A DNA stretch of 64,000 nt from Antennarius striatus (lineage: Eukaryota > Chordata > Actinopteri > Lophiiformes > Antennariidae): contig NC_090781.1 in assembly GCF_040054535.1 (NCBI RefSeq), positions 9,861,982 through 9,925,981 on the forward strand. Direction: 5' to 3'. Numbering within the stretch: position 1 is the first letter of the stretch; every line of letters starts with the position of its first letter. The notes beneath the pieces are model-generated. The model did no database searches and was not told where the DNA came from. It worked only from the letters and a program-made list of their open reading frames with translations. Made by a program: the position numbers and the translations under genes. Positions 1-13,264 of this stretch are shown in pieces.

Positions 1-1243
1 ATGCCATTTAAGTCTTCTTAGCCTTACCAAATTAACAAACAGGCACGGCAGGGTTGAAGACTGACAGCCTGACACATTCTGCTTTTTAAGTGCCAGGGAT
101 GTGCCATGTTTTTGACGGCTCATAGGACAGAGTATAGGGAAGCTCTAATAGCCCAGGGTCTGTTGAGACATTAAAGCTCGACCCAAAGCTCAGTGACACT
201 GTGTGGTGCGGACATTCCTCGTCTGGATTTTCGGGGGGCTGTTACTCTGCTGACAGTCCAGTTCACCTTTGTTAGAGAGCCTCTTTAAGTAGCAATGCAT
301 TATGATCTGTTCATCACTCTGCATCTTCTCACCGAGGTGTAGCATCAACCAAACCTATAAACATCTAAGGATGGGTTGATTTCTACAAACAATGCAGAGA
401 ATGTGCGGTTGTTAGAGATATGGCACAACCATACTTATGTGGTGTTCTGACTGAGACCACAACAAATCTTGTCATAACAAATTAAAAGGGTTTTCTGCCC
501 CCTAGTGACAAATACGACGGGGCATTTTTAGAACCAGGGACAGTCTCTCTCTGCTCATCAGCTGATCTTCATCAGCAGCTCTCACCCTGACATCTGCAAC
601 AATTTGACTGATATGGTCCAATAAAATCTGATGTCCTGTTCCCAAATTGTCAATAAACACAGATTAGTGCAAAAATAAATCCCTTGTAAAAATGAGCATG
701 TCCAAAATAACGATTAAAAGTGTCTGTAGCAGCGTGGTTAATGGAATTTCTCCACAATAACAAGCATAATGAAGAAATTACGCATGGATTTCAGCCTGCC
801 TGCAATGAATAACAGCATTATTCCAAAGCAATGCACGTTTCACAGAGTATTTCCCTCCATGTGGTACTGAAAGAGGAAAGCACCAATGGATACATTTAAA
901 AGAAAATGATCACTTACCCTTTTCTAAACTGAGATTTCTGCAAACTTCAAGTTCTGCCATTTGGTACTGGAGTAGTATAGTTCTCACAAGGTCCCTCCAT
1001 TCGTGTTGGACAACATTGTTATATCTTAGTTATAACACGCTGACATACAACTAAAAGATCCCTGATCTTGACCGTTTCTCTGTGATCACTTGACGTTCAC
1101 CTGACGCGCCACTGCGTCCAAGAGTCACTTTTTTTTGTTCTCACACAACGAGCCCACGAACAGCCTGCTCTTCAGCATCTCCTTGTCTGTGTGGTCTGTG
1201 GCGTGGATCCAGTAATCAAGACACTGGCTGTTACTGCGCCCAC
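1..1243. other. no gene seen; possible promoter-like CpG patch at its right end
   Basis: I see no exon with matching splice sites or a recognisable protein here. The sequence is AT-rich and ordinary up to about 1080. From 1080 to 1240 it becomes richer in CpG, and this continues past the pentamer array to about 1640. Such a patch could be the promoter or 5' exon of a gene, but nothing in it decides the strand. Confidence 0.4.
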
Positions 1244-1387
1244 CACCTCTCCTCTCCTCTCCTCTCCTCTCCTCTCCTCTCCTCTCCTCTCCTCTCCTCT
1301 CCTCTCCTCTCCTCTCCTCTCCTCTCCTCTCCTCTCCTCTCCTCTCCTCTCCTCTCCTCTCCTCTCCTCTCCTCTCCTCTCCTCTGC
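1244..1387. repeat. (CTCCT)n pentanucleotide microsatellite
   Basis: About 28 nearly perfect copies of the 5-base unit CTCCT run without interruption. One strand is pure pyrimidine and the other pure purine, so the tract could form triplex (H-DNA). Because 5 is not a multiple of 3, all frames stay open and give artefact reading frames on both strands, which should not be annotated as genes. Confidence 0.97.
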
Positions 1388-1802
1388 GCTACACAGAAGC
1401 AACGCGTTTAGCTGATTTGTCGCACACTCGGTGGTTTGACGGAGTGTTTGGTGCTCAAGTGAGTGGTAGATCACTCGCACGACGGCCAGAGTTATTCATG
1501 TGGACATTCCACCGGAGGTGCTCTTCCGACTGGTTACGCGTTTTGGTGACACTTTGAATCCTGCAGCAAACTCAACTACCCCACATCCGTTTGTTTTTGG
1601 TTAACAGTTCTTCGATATCCGTGGGACAAGGAAAACACTGACGTTCCTGTGCAACGCTCTCTATTCATCTATAATGTGTCTCAGTTCCAGAGGATTCCTC
1701 AGTCACAAGAAAGAAGAGCCAGGCTTCTTAAAATATTGGGATGCTCCACGTTTCATGTGCGCGTCTTTGATAACCTTAATCCCAAATTAGCTATTAAGAT
1801 TT

Positions 1803-1807
1803 TGTGT

Positions 1808-1898
<91 letters not shown>

Positions 1899-1910
1899 GG
1901 TGTGCGTGCA

Positions 1911-1954
<44 letters not shown>

Positions 1955-1957
1955 TGT
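1803..1957. repeat. compound (TG)n-(TGCG)n microsatellite
   Basis: A TG dinucleotide array to about 1896 is followed by a short variant spacer and then a TGCG tetranucleotide array to about 1957. The TGCG part is alternating purine-pyrimidine and rich in CpG, a strong Z-DNA former. Reading frames across it are repeat artefacts. Confidence 0.96.
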
Positions 1958-3323
1958 GAATCCCCTACTGAAAGTTTGGAGCTCCCAGATTAGTCACATT
2001 CACTGGTCCACATTAAAACTGTTTAATTTATGCGTGCAGGAGTTAAATAACACATGTGCGTCCAGACACCGACTGAGAAGCAAAGGCGCAGGTTACCCAG
2101 TCGTTTAAGGCTGTCTGGAGGAATTCAAAGACGTCTGAAAACCAGTGTCACCGCTGTCCACATCCACTGATTTATGAGCCTTGACCAAATAAACCAAATA
2201 AAGACCATCACACATTAACAGAAAACTGAAAACAAGGAGGACGGAAGCAAAGTCAGATAGAAAATAGGTGTGAAAAGTATAAACAGGATTGTGTTCACAA
2301 GATGGTTCTGACTGTCAAGGAAGGGGTCATGTGTGAAGGGAGAGATCAACAGGATAAAACATTCAAAGGGGACAAAATGTCTTCCCATACAAAGTGTTGT
2401 TTCTCTTCCTCTTGTTCTAATAATCTGTCCTGTTTGTCTTCCTTTTATTCCTAAGATTAAATGTAATGATGATTTAAACGTTTTAAACCTGAATATTACC
2501 TTGTAAGAAATAGATTGGCAGGAGAGTTGGGGCAGTACTGAATTTTCCGGACCATAAGTCACACTTTTTTTATAGGTTGGCTGGTCCTGTGACTAACACT
2601 CAGGTGCGACCTATTTCACGTTTGCTATTTTTCACACTGACAGCCCTGAGAGGGTGCAAGTATCTGTCGTTCCTATTACTCCTGAATCACTAAAAATTGA
2701 AACATCAACTTGTAAGACAAATGAGGAAAAACTGAACACAATTGGCCACAAAAACAAAATCATATTCTTCAAATTACAACCTGCAGAGTTGCTCAGAACT
2801 GACACAAATGATGAAGAATTCAATGGATTTAGTGATTTGGGGAGAGATCGGGAGTTTGTTAAACTTATGTTGTTTATGCTATAGTCATCTGACTAACTGT
2901 GAATAACACTTGTGGTCTTACGAGTGACTGCTGGTGCAACTTGCTGTTGCTGCTCCCCAATCAACTACTTACGTTTTTGACCTCCTAAACTATTTTATGG
3001 TTTTACGACAAAATCATACCCTGCAATTGCTTTCGCTGGGGTGTCTTTACGATCTGCCGGAACTCACTAACTAAAATACTTTTTGATCTGCTGGCAGTAC
3101 AGCGTGCCAAGGCCTAAACCAGCACAAGCTTGCCCGTCCTATCCCGGCCTGAGCCTGAGCCTCACCTGGCTTTTCTGTGGGCATTAATGTTGCCTGAGTC
3201 CTCATCCACAGTGTGAGCCGACTGGCTGTATAGTCGATACAGGATCTGTTTGTTTTTCTCATTTTAGGAGTTGGTAGGCTCAAGGAGGACCGCTATATAT
3301 GTAGAGACCAGAAGAACATAATA
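1958..3323. other. non-coding stretch, one repeat fragment
   Basis: No splice-flanked coding exon is visible. Open frames at 2215-2562 (minus) and 2654-2884 (plus) have no recognisable sequence, no repeated motif and no convincing splice sites. An interspersed repeat fragment occupies about 2538-2630. Confidence 0.4.
2538..2630 (+). repeat. fragment of a fish interspersed repeat
   Basis: The stretch starts with TTTTCCGGACCATAAGTC, runs into a T-rich block, and ends with a partly mirrored CTCAGGTGCGACCTATTT. I recall this arrangement (an ACTATAAGTCGCAC-like start and a GTGCGACTTAT-like end) as a high-copy repeat of fish genomes. The class is not certain and no target duplication is visible. 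Confidence 0.4.
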
Positions 3324-3705
3324 CAGTAATCCCTCACTTATTCGCGCTTCAAGATGCACAGCTTCAGTACATCACAGATTTTTATACGTAGCCAATGCGA
3401 TACCGTACGCGCATGCTATCGGTTGACAGCATTCGGAAGTGCACTGCATTCCAAGGCTCTGGAAACACAACGCACTTAAAGAAACACCTTTCTTAATACA
3501 AAAGTGTTTTAAACAGTCTATAAGAGTGTGGGAAAAGGTAATAAAGATACTGTATACGGTGGTTTAATATAAGTATGGGGAGGGTTCATAAATGTTTAAA
3601 TTACCGTAAATAATAAAAACAAATAGTTTGTTGCCGTATCGCAGAATTTCGTTTTTCACGGGTGGTCCCGGAACCCATTAAGCGCGAGTAACGAGGGAAT
3701 ATTGT
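3324..3705 (+). mobile_element. Tigger-like non-autonomous DNA transposon (MITE), copy 1
   Basis: The element starts with CAGTAATCCCTC after a TA dinucleotide and ends with the roughly complementary GAGTAACGAGGGAATATTG, so it has terminal inverted repeats of the pogo/Tigger (TcMar) type. There is no transposase frame. Its right part, around 3560-3700, is clearly similar to 54707-54866, and its inverted form resembles 32660-33029, which makes three copies of one family in the window. The terminal divergence suggests an old insertion. Confidence 0.75.
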
Positions 3706-4546
3706 GTTTTTCTTAATTTCATGCGTGTTCACCTGATTATTTTCAGATTAACTACAAAAATCTGACACAATTTCTGTAAGAAGAGACTTGTGCTTTTCTT
3801 CAGGAAATATATTTACAGTACAATGAAATTCTCATAAAGGTGATAAAGGAACCCTACTCTTTTATAACAGAGACTTGTTCGAGTCAATAATCCACAGCAA
3901 ATGTCTCAAGCAGCGTAGTCAGACAAAATATACACTATGAGTGTATTTCACTTGGTGTGAAGGTGGTGGATGTGGATACTGGCTACAGTCAGGAAAGCGG
4001 ATGCTTTACAATGTGTGTGTCTGCCAAAAGTATGGCAGGCATGGAGGTCAAACTGAGCTCATAGATTTGTCTGGACAATTGGTCACACTCACTGCCATGA
4101 AACTCATAAATCATGATCAAACCGATAGCTGCCTTTGTCTGGATTATATCTTTGAGGGAAATGATAGGGTGGAAATGTACAATGTGCCCTGGTTGTATTA
4201 TCGTATACATATACACATATTCTGGCATTTATAGGATGTAAACATACTGTATGTGTGCTAGGGTGCTTTAGTTGATGTTTTTTCACAGACACAAAATTGA
4301 CTGTTTGTCATTCTTGTCACATAATTCAGAGCCTTGTAGCAGGTGTTGTATTCCAGTACAATAATGTCTTGTCACAAGACTGCTGTGTAGTCTTTTTTTT
4401 TTTTTTAATGTAAAAAAAGAGGCACAACAGTGGAGACAAGTCTCCCTCTACTGTTCATTCCAATGATCTACATTTATCAGAAAGAACATACCAATCATTG
4501 TCTGTTCATTGTAGTATGCTTTTGTGGGAGTATTTCTGGTATTTAC

Positions 4547-4669
4547 CATGAAAGATACTGTTGTCTGTGAGGAAATGCCGGCGGTACTGTGGTTCTCCTT
4601 TTCTGTTCACCACCCTGGAGCTCATGGTGAGAGGAGGAGGGAGACAGCTGGATTGACTCACTGGATGAC
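4547..4669 (-). CDS. putative first coding exon of an unrecognised gene running off the left edge
   Basis: On the minus strand an acceptor (CCCTGCACAG) precedes a short leader, then an ATG at 4625 opens a frame starting MSSRVVNRKGEPQYRRHF and ending FHG at a donor (CATG, then GTAAATACC). The result is 26 codons plus one base. The basic, splice-bounded frame with a leader looks like a real initiator exon rather than chance. The remaining exons would lie at lower coordinates or left of the window, and none is recognisable here. I do not know the protein. A chance arrangement remains possible. Confidence 0.35.
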
Positions 4670-5145
4670 CTGTGCAGGGAAAGAGAACTTCACTGTGAGG
4701 TGAAAACATTTTACTGGAATTAAAATAACCAGAAAAATTAAAGAATATTTAACTTAACTGCTGTGTCTTGTACTAGTCTTTAAAAAAAAACAGCATGAAA
4801 TGCAGTTTAAAGAAGAAGATTGTTTAGTGGGAGGAATTAGAGTGTACAGAACCAGTCCCTCCAGTACATTGTGTGGGGACACAGACAAAATAGATCTGAC
4901 AGGGAGAGTTATTTATTTAAACATTATGTATTTTGTCATGGCATTAACAAAATCCTAGTGAGAAATGTGCCCTGGTTGGAAAACTATGAAAAAAATTCTT
5001 AACTAATGTGGTATTACCTTAATTGAACAGAAGAACAAATGGCGTCACTATGACTACACACAAATTCAGTTACATATCTTGTTTAATAAAGTTATGAAAA
5101 TAAATATTTTACAAATTGCATAAGAAAATGCAATTTGTAAAAATT

Positions 5146-5225
<80 letters not shown>

Positions 5226-7066
5226 ACCTTTTGCCCCTTTGAATTCTTTCTTCTTTTCCTCTCTGCATGTGTTCTCACTTCTCTCTGTTTCTCCTTAACA
5301 TTATTACCGGATCCCCAAATTTCCACCACATCCACTTGAACACTTTCCATTCCTACCTCTCCTGCCGACAATCTCACTGCTAAATGTCTCCCCACCTGTT
5401 GCTGCTCTGTCTTTCTGTGAGTTACTGCCTCCCACTACAAACACAAACTTTATCTCTTGCAGACACAGGAGATGCATTAATCTGGAATGGCTCAGAGCCT
5501 CTGGACATTTATTATGAATGGTGCCTAGTGGCCTGAAAAGTGAGTGTCTGGTCAAAAAAAAGAGAGGGCAGGGGTCAGCTGTCATAGAGGTGACAGTGCT
5601 TTACTGTGACCCTGCCTTCTTCTTCTTCTAAATGACAAATGCGTGTAATGCAACAGATCACATGGCAACAATGTCAACCCGACTAACTCTATAAGCATAC
5701 TACAGAAAAAACACAATACAACAAATTTCTGCTTATTCAATGAATTTTTATTTCATATTTCTTTGAAATGTAAAATACAGCCAAGAACATTTTATTTTTC
5801 TTAAATTTGTATTAAGTTGTATTGTATAAATGGTTGCTGGTGCAGAAAGTTTCAAAAGACATAAAGCAAAACATTCAGACCAAAATGCTAACCTATACTC
5901 TGAATATTAAAGAAAAATACAAAGGAGAATGTGCTTCAAGGAAAACATTTTCAAATTTGACAGCACATAGTCCTGCTCATGCTACATTCTCAGCTCTCTG
6001 GTGCAAAGTAAACATTTGTTTTAATGTCTAATTCACATAAGATTTTAAAACCTTGTCTTGCTTTTAAATTATAATCTCAGAAAGCCATCTGGGGCTTTCC
6101 TACAAATTCATTAAACTATGCTTCACCATGTGCTGAATCAGCTCGTAGCTCCTCTGAAGTCATAGCGGAGTACGGCCCCTCGTGGCTTGCTGTTTAATTA
6201 TAGAGTGATGTTTCTCATTTACTGCTTGTTTTCATAACAGAGTTCAAATTAGAGATAGGAGCTGAGCAGAGGGATATGACTAGAGACATTGTTTGAGCAG
6301 CTTTGATGACAGATCACCATGCACCTAAATTATACGAACCCATTGAGGTTATATGCCAAAAATTGTCAATTGTCAAGTTAATTCACTTTATGTAGGCTTT
6401 TCAGTCACAATGCTGGTTTAGGTAAATGTAATATCTCATGCATATCAGATATTTGTTGGTAGCTTGTATCTAAGCTTCTCTGGCTTTAAAATAATTTGGG
6501 CTGAAACAAATACACAATTACACAAAACATAGTGTAAAGTATGTTTTACATATTTTACTTGAACATTCTCCATGTTATTTAGGTAATTAAAAACAAACAT
6601 GATTTTTAGACCTACTCAAACCAGTATGTCTCATAACAACATGTTATGAATTGGAAGTTGACTCTCCTATTCTGATTACTAGCAAAACTAGTCGTTTTCT
6701 CATCTATAGGATATCCCAAACATCAAGGGAGTACAGACTATGTTCTTTCTTGCCTATCAGGCATAACAATTGTTTCAATTCCAGGAACTCAGGTCCTAAA
6801 ATGAAGCAGGTTGAGGTTGCCCTGGAGACAAAAGTGTTGTTAAGATCAAACAGCAGTAATACAATATGAAATGTGTGACAAATCATTTTAGTTCTTCTGC
6901 TTCCACTGCTTGACATGTACAATACAAATTTAGGAGAGAGATGGATCCTTGTTTCACACTAGCTGAGGAACCTCATGCTAGCGCAGGAAACCAACTGAAT
7001 GAACATATTGCACTCTAACATTAGGGTCTCTTTATAGAACAAGCAATCCAATACTGTCCTCTAGCA
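4670..7066. other. non-coding stretch with a hairpin and an (AT)n array
   Basis: No exon is supported. An 11-base perfect inverted repeat (ACAAATTGCAT at 5111-5121, its complement at 5128-5138) sits 11 bases before a 73-base AT array. The rest, to 7066, is AT-rich unique-looking sequence. About 6130-6330 is less AT-rich but carries no coding signal. Confidence 0.5.
5149..5221. repeat. (AT)n microsatellite
   Basis: About 36 uninterrupted AT units. The tract is self-complementary and can extrude a cruciform. Both strands read as an Ile-Tyr repeat, which explains the spurious open frames here. Confidence 0.97.
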
Positions 7067-7400
7067 CAGTATTCCTTCCCAACCTTTTCTTGCGCCATGG
7101 ATCAGTTTCACGTCGGACAATATTTTCACAGACCAACCTTTGAGGTGTGGTGTATAAATAAAACAAAATAAAATGATACGACCATCATAAAAACTGGTAT
7201 TTTAAAGTTTTCTATTTCTTTGAAGTTGTAGTTTCTTTTTTTTTCTCCTCATTGGCTCACTGGCAGACAGAATCTCATAATTTCCACAATAAAATATAAG
7301 TATTAGATTAATGATGTAAATTATGTAAATTTTTGTGCATCCGGTCCCAATGGACCCATGGACAGGTACCGCTCTGCGGCCCAGGGGTTGTAGACCACTG
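7067..7400. mobile_element. non-autonomous hAT-like DNA transposon
   Basis: The left end reads CAGTATTCCTTCCCAACC and the right end GGTTGTAGACCACTG, which gives imperfect inverted termini of the CAGTGNTC...ACCACTG kind. The flanking 8-mers, CTCTAGCA and GTATAGTA, agree at five of eight positions and could be a decayed 8-base target duplication typical of hAT elements. The interior carries only noncoding AT-rich sequence. The superfamily is inferred from the ends alone. Confidence 0.55.
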
Positions 7401-8318
7401 GTATAGTATATGCAACCATAAGAACCAGAGGTAACCATTGCAAACTAACCCTAAAAGGTCAGAGCACAGCGCTGCCCACCTTCAGTCACTTGTATATTAT
7501 AATACACCTACACTCCATTTATTAACACTTTTATATCTACATTAAAAGAGAATTTATGCTCCTGGTTAAAACTCTGCAATATTCATCTCTGCTGGTTTTT
7601 CTTTTGGTGACTACTGCTTTTCTCGGCCTGAGCTGATGTCATTAATGTCTCTCACTTCAGTATTATATCTGTTACGAAATTATGAACATCAGATGAAATA
7701 AACCATAGTTCTCCTGCAAGGGGTGTATTAGTTTGGCATGGTGATGTGACACCACTAACTCTTTGTATATGCATGTATTTATGGGACATTAGACACAAAG
7801 AGAACCGCATCTCTCATCAGAACCTTCCAAGAGCACGCAACTTAGACAGGAGATATATAGTGGTTGTTCTAGTTCGTGTGACCCATTGCTATGAATGCTG
7901 AGTGACTGCTAATTGTGATTAGAATTTTAGGCACAATAATCGACTGTCTCAGGGTTTTGGGTGGTCTTCAGTCATGGTGCCTCACACATATCTCCATCCC
8001 CTGCTGAGGATCCCCGTAAAACTTCTGGTTGTACAAGTGAGTCAATGAGTAGCTTGGAATTGTTTGATTAGCAGTCACCAGAACGGAGAGTAAACTTCCT
8101 GATGATAGACTGATGGTTTCAATGGGTAACCTGGAGGATCCTTAACTCACACATTCATCAATCCATGAAGGTATGCAAATGTAGAATGTGAAATTCTGTT
8201 AAAAAAAAAACAACCAAAAACTTTTCAATTCATGTCCATGAATCCATTAATGTATGCATTTTAATTCCTTGTGAAATGATCTCCAGTGATTAAAATGTAT
8301 GTGTCTTGTGTTTGTGTT

Positions 8319-8321
<3 letters not shown>

Positions 8322-8357
<36 letters not shown>

Positions 8358-8372
8358 CATGCGTGCGTGCGT
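8322..8372. repeat. (TG)n with TGCG variants
   Basis: About 16 TG units are followed by GCGTGCAT-type variants. This is a smaller version of the compound array at 1803-1957. Confidence 0.93.
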
Positions 8373-9249
8373 GTGCGTACGAGCGTGTGTGTATAAATCT
8401 CATCTTGCAGGGGTAATTTAACATCATAGCTTGTGGTGTATCACCTTTGTTTGCATAACTGCTAGCAGTCAGTGAGAATAGTTTGTTTTTTTCATTCTCC
8501 ATTTGTATCCTGTTTTTAAGATTGAATTTACAGAATTTCAAACTTCCAAATTTAATTTTGGATTTATTTAAATAAAATATCATTTATCAGGGGTTAGTAT
8601 TTATGGCTGAAACCTATCTAAACATATTTTCATTTGATAAAAAATATTGAAATTGTGAAAATTTGGCATCCCAAATCAAATGATGGACCACTCTGCTAAT
8701 TATTTCAGGCGTGTTAATAACATTTATAACATGTTTTTAAATAGGCTGGGGGGAAAGAGTATGAAGTTGTATGCTCTTTGTCTTTGAAAATTTGCTCTGA
8801 TAAGGAGATAAATAAAACCTTAAGACAGAGAGTTCACTTAAGGGTCAAAGGTGAGTTGCAGTGTAGAGGGCAGTGTAGCTGTTTTACTATCATGAAGGAA
8901 TCATAAAGTTAAAAAAAGAATGGTGACCACCAATGAATCTGTATTGCAAAAAAACTGACACATGCTACAGATGTAAAAATATTGTCTAATTTATCATGAT
9001 ACTATGCATTTTACCTTTTGTTAACATTTGTCAGTTCTAGGAGGAAAATGCATCTCCAGAGTCAAACCATCAAGTATACAACATGTTAATTTTCATGTGT
9101 GCTTCTGGGTGCTTGTGTGTGATAGCACATACTCCTGCGTTGTCCTTTTTTACATGGGGAATATAGTGGTGGGTCATAAGTCCAACATCCAGATCTATTT
9201 CAAGCACACGCCTTCCTACTCATATTCTTTACTTTCACTGTCATTTTAT

Positions 9250-9600
9250 ATCCTGCTTCCAAGCAGTGATGTATTGCAATTGTCAGCGTTTGTGTGTTTG
9301 TCCGTTAGTCCGTCTGTCCATCCGTTAGTCCACCAAATACCTTCGCAACCATTGCAGACAGAAAGATGAAACAAAAAGGACATTACTCGGGCGGCAAAGG
9401 GGATGAAAATGAGATGATGTCCTTGACCTTGAGAAAACTAGGTCAAGTTCAAATTTTAATTTTTGTACACTCAGGAACTGGATAAGATAGAAAGACGGAG
9501 AAGGCCGGTGTGAATAAGACCGTAGATCAAAGCTACTGCTCTGAGCTATAAAAGTAGGTAAGAGTACTAGCTTTGAACTTTGACCTATGCAAGTAAGTCA
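9250..9600 (+). repeat. probable interspersed repeat (class unknown)
   Basis: The block starts near a GTCCGTTAGTCCGTCTGTCC run and contains CTTCGCAACCATTGCAGACA and CATTACTCGGGCGGCAAAGG. I recall this composition from dispersed fish repeats. A weak relative of the opening part may lie near 16400-16440. No terminal repeats or frames are visible, so boundaries and class are guesses. Confidence 0.35.
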
Positions 9601-9742
9601 GGATTAAATTTTGAATTTGAGGTGTCGAGGGATGTTGCAGTCTCTAACTGCATTGATTCTAGTTTGGACTTGCAAGGATTGTCTATCATTTCTTCTTTGA
9701 TTAGAGCAACTTGTTCATCTGCATGTAATCTTGTACCAATAC

Positions 9743-9796
9743 AGATTACAATATTACAATATTACAATATTACAATATTACAATATTACAGATTAC
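9743..9796. repeat. 8-base tandem repeat, unit ACAATATT
   Basis: Five to six copies of ACAATATT follow one another and end in an altered copy with GATTACAATACAATAT. This is an ordinary short minisatellite. Confidence 0.9.
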
Positions 9797-10072
9797 AATA
9801 CAATATCATTTCCGCACATGTAGATAGTATGGATGGTGTCTAAAACATCATGTTATGTTATGTGCTTTTATATTTCTAAAAAGTTCACCACCAGTCGCTC
9901 TTTCCTTCCCTTTCATTCCACCAACAAACTTCAATTATTCATGAGGGATCACCCACAAAGACTCGTGTTTCCACTCCTACAGCCCTACACCAGCAAGCTG
10001 ATACACGGTTCACATTGCTTCAAGTCACCAAACAACAAGAGAGTCACTTTACGGTTGATGCATTCCATTACA

Positions 10073-10223
<151 letters not shown>

Positions 10224-13200
10224 ATACAGCCTGTGCAGTGTGTGTGATGGAATATCTCATCTGTGTTACAGTTGTGAACAGGTGAATATTTTTTGTGACA
10301 GCAGGTGAATGCAAGTCTCATGATGGAGAGAAAGTCAATGAAACAGCCAAATCCATACATCCAGAGTGACTGAATTTGAACCTGAAGCTCTCATGCACAT
10401 ATCAGTTTACACACAAGCCTCATTAACTGTGCCTGACAAAGACACTCCTTGTTTGAGATGTTGACAATACATCCTAAAGTTTATCAGACAGTAGCAGAGA
10501 TGTAGAGTTAAACTGTGTTTACACAAACTTCCTGTCTCTTTAAATCTTTTTACGCTTTACAGCCCAGCTAACTACAGTCAAATCAAATCAAAAAAATCCC
10601 CAAGGACTCGGCTCTAGGATGGGGGAGTGTCCCGTCTCTTTCTCTCTGGGATGGCTACCGGCTGAGTGTAATAAAGGCCTTTGTTAAACTGCTCTATTGC
10701 AAATCTCTGTTCAAGCACAATGGAAAGGAGTTCCAAAATGTGAAACGCACATGGCAAAAACGTGTCAACAGTTACACAGATTAATAATTCACTGTTATAA
10801 CAAAAATCAAAGCACATGACAACTATCACCTAGGTGATCACATGAACTCAAGCAATTTGTGGTTGTTCAGAAACAACAATTAAAAATGTGTTCTGAGTGC
10901 AGGAGCCTGAGCTGGAGTGGTACAATAAAGATAAGGACTGAAAGGTCTTTGGTTTCTGTTTTAAAGAGCATCTGTTCACATACACAAGTTAAACTGGTGC
11001 ACATCAGAAACAGTTTTCCACCAACACCACATTCAAAGTAATAGTAAATGAGCATAATTCAAAAGTCAAAAAACTGAACAGTTACAATATAAGAAAAAAA
11101 GCATTTAAAAGTTTGTAAAAATGCACTCTATGCACTGTAATGTCATGGTGATTTAAAAAAATACAAAAATGTCAGTCTGTCACAACTCTTCACAGACTCA
11201 CTTACTTCTGTCACTTTAGTTTCTGATTTTTGAAACTACCTGGTCAGCTTCCTTAGAAAATCTTTCCTCTTTCACCTGAACAGTAGTCCACGAGGCAGCA
11301 GGCATCCATGGCAAATGGCAGAAATGTAATACAAGCGATCGTCCCAGCAGAGAGAATGTGTCTACAGTTTCACTGGTGTGGGCAAGCACCCACCACTACA
11401 TCAAGCATACTGCCTTTTCAAATGACTACTACTGGTCTGGGACCAGTGGGTTTGGGAAAAGCTGGACTGGATTTCAGTGTGGACTACTTTTCCACAAGAG
11501 ATGCAAGGAAATGGTTCACTCATGTATTTATACTTTAAACTTTCGTTCAAAATAAGGAACCTTAGAGACAACAACCTAAATTTTATTATTGTGTACGAAC
11601 AGCAGTTTTACTGAGTAAACGTCTGTAAGATGATCTCCTTTTTGCCACTTGACATTTGTGACCTTATTTTAATGCTTTATATTTTTTCACATACCTGTAA
11701 TTGGATGAATATTACTTTCATTTTATCTGAGTTAGTTAATGATCATGTTCCTTCAAACATTATAAAAGGTGATGGTCAAGAAAGTGGTCTAAAATCCTCT
11801 AAAGATATTAGGACAAATATTGTATTAAATTTACACAATTAAAACATTGATATTGAATTAAAATGGACCAAAAGCTAAATCATCTCAAATAGAGAGTGTA
11901 GTGTATTGTAAATACTGCACATCTTCGGTCAAATATTGATCACAGATTGAACAAAGATTGTACCCTGATAATTGAGAATAAAGGTACAGTTGCCTCAAAG
12001 GTTTACAAAAACATCCTAAATATTTAAACCTCTTTAGAGAACAGCATTTGCTTTCCACCTACAGAAACTTCTCTCCTCCATGGTTTCCCTCCCACTCCTG
12101 CCATAGTGACAGTTCAAAGTCTGGCAGCAACAGCCATCAGAATGAAATGCACCTTACAAATCAAACCGGTCCACCAATCAGGAGTGTCTTGAGCCATAGC
12201 AGTCGCTTTTAGCATTTGCACAACAAAAGAGAGGATAGCTGAATCATCCCCCCTTCCCTTCCTACCCGCTCCTTCACTCCCAAGCCCTTCCACCATGACT
12301 CCTCCTCTGCTGCCATTGTGCTCAGAGCCAAAATCCCCTTTGACCCTCCTCCCTTTTGCACTAATCTCCTTGTGCTCATTGGATTGAGTACTTCAGTACT
12401 ACCGCTAACTGCAACGATGAGACCCCCTCAGCATGCACCCCATGGGACACACAACACAATTTGGCCTCATTTGCCAGTCCTGCTCCTCTTCCCCCTTCTG
12501 CCTTACATGGAAGCATCTGCGTCAGCGAACTGAGGCGCAAGATGTAACAGTGGGAGTGGAATTTCTGTAATTAGCAATCTCTGCAACAGAATCAACACAT
12601 AAAAATGTTTTAATCTCTAGTGTATTTTTCATTCGTGTCAGCAAGACTACCTTATAATTAGGGAAAAGCATAGGCAGTGTATGGCCTCAGTCTCTTTCGA
12701 TAATATTACAGTACAATGCAAAATACTCAAATGTCATGGTCGTATTGTGGCTACAAGGGCTCTCTTAATTGTGCAGTAAGAACCCCACACATACACACAT
12801 GTAAGGCTCCCATGGGGTTTGAGGGCAGCCAATATAGGGTTTAGCCTTTGCTTTCCTTTGTATTTCACATTTGGTGTTTCTATAGCAACAGTGGTCTCAG
12901 GAAAGGACAAGTGGACCACTCTCTCCATTTTAAAGACCATTAACATACCCTGCCCCCCTTTTAGGGTTTATCGGGGTGTCCCACACACACACGCCAAAAA
13001 GACATGGCTGCACTTAATGAGGTGTGTGAAAGATTAAAGACTAGAGCCAGGGAGATTCAAACATTTTTATTGATCTACAAAGAACACCATAAACCTGTGT
13101 AACAGGTGTAACAAGGAATGCAATGAGAGTACAACTTTTTATTTTTTAACTTATCTGTCAGAAATGATAGACAAGCGATGGATTGGAATTGTTTTAGTCT

Positions 13201-13264
13201 GTTATGAGATATTCAATATAAATAGAATCAATTGTGTTGTGTTGGATTGTTCAAAAAGCTTCCA

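Noticed and set aside
1172-1480. Open frames on both strands over the CTCCT array (Arg/Glu-rich and Leu/Ser-rich)
   Set aside because: A 5-base repeat without stop words keeps every frame open; no flanking splice sites or conserved residues.
10614-10736. A minus-strand exon-like frame ending RKRRDTPPS after a CTTGAACAG acceptor
   Set aside because: The acceptor has a weak pyrimidine tract, there is no partner exon and no recognisable content. It was not kept as a feature.
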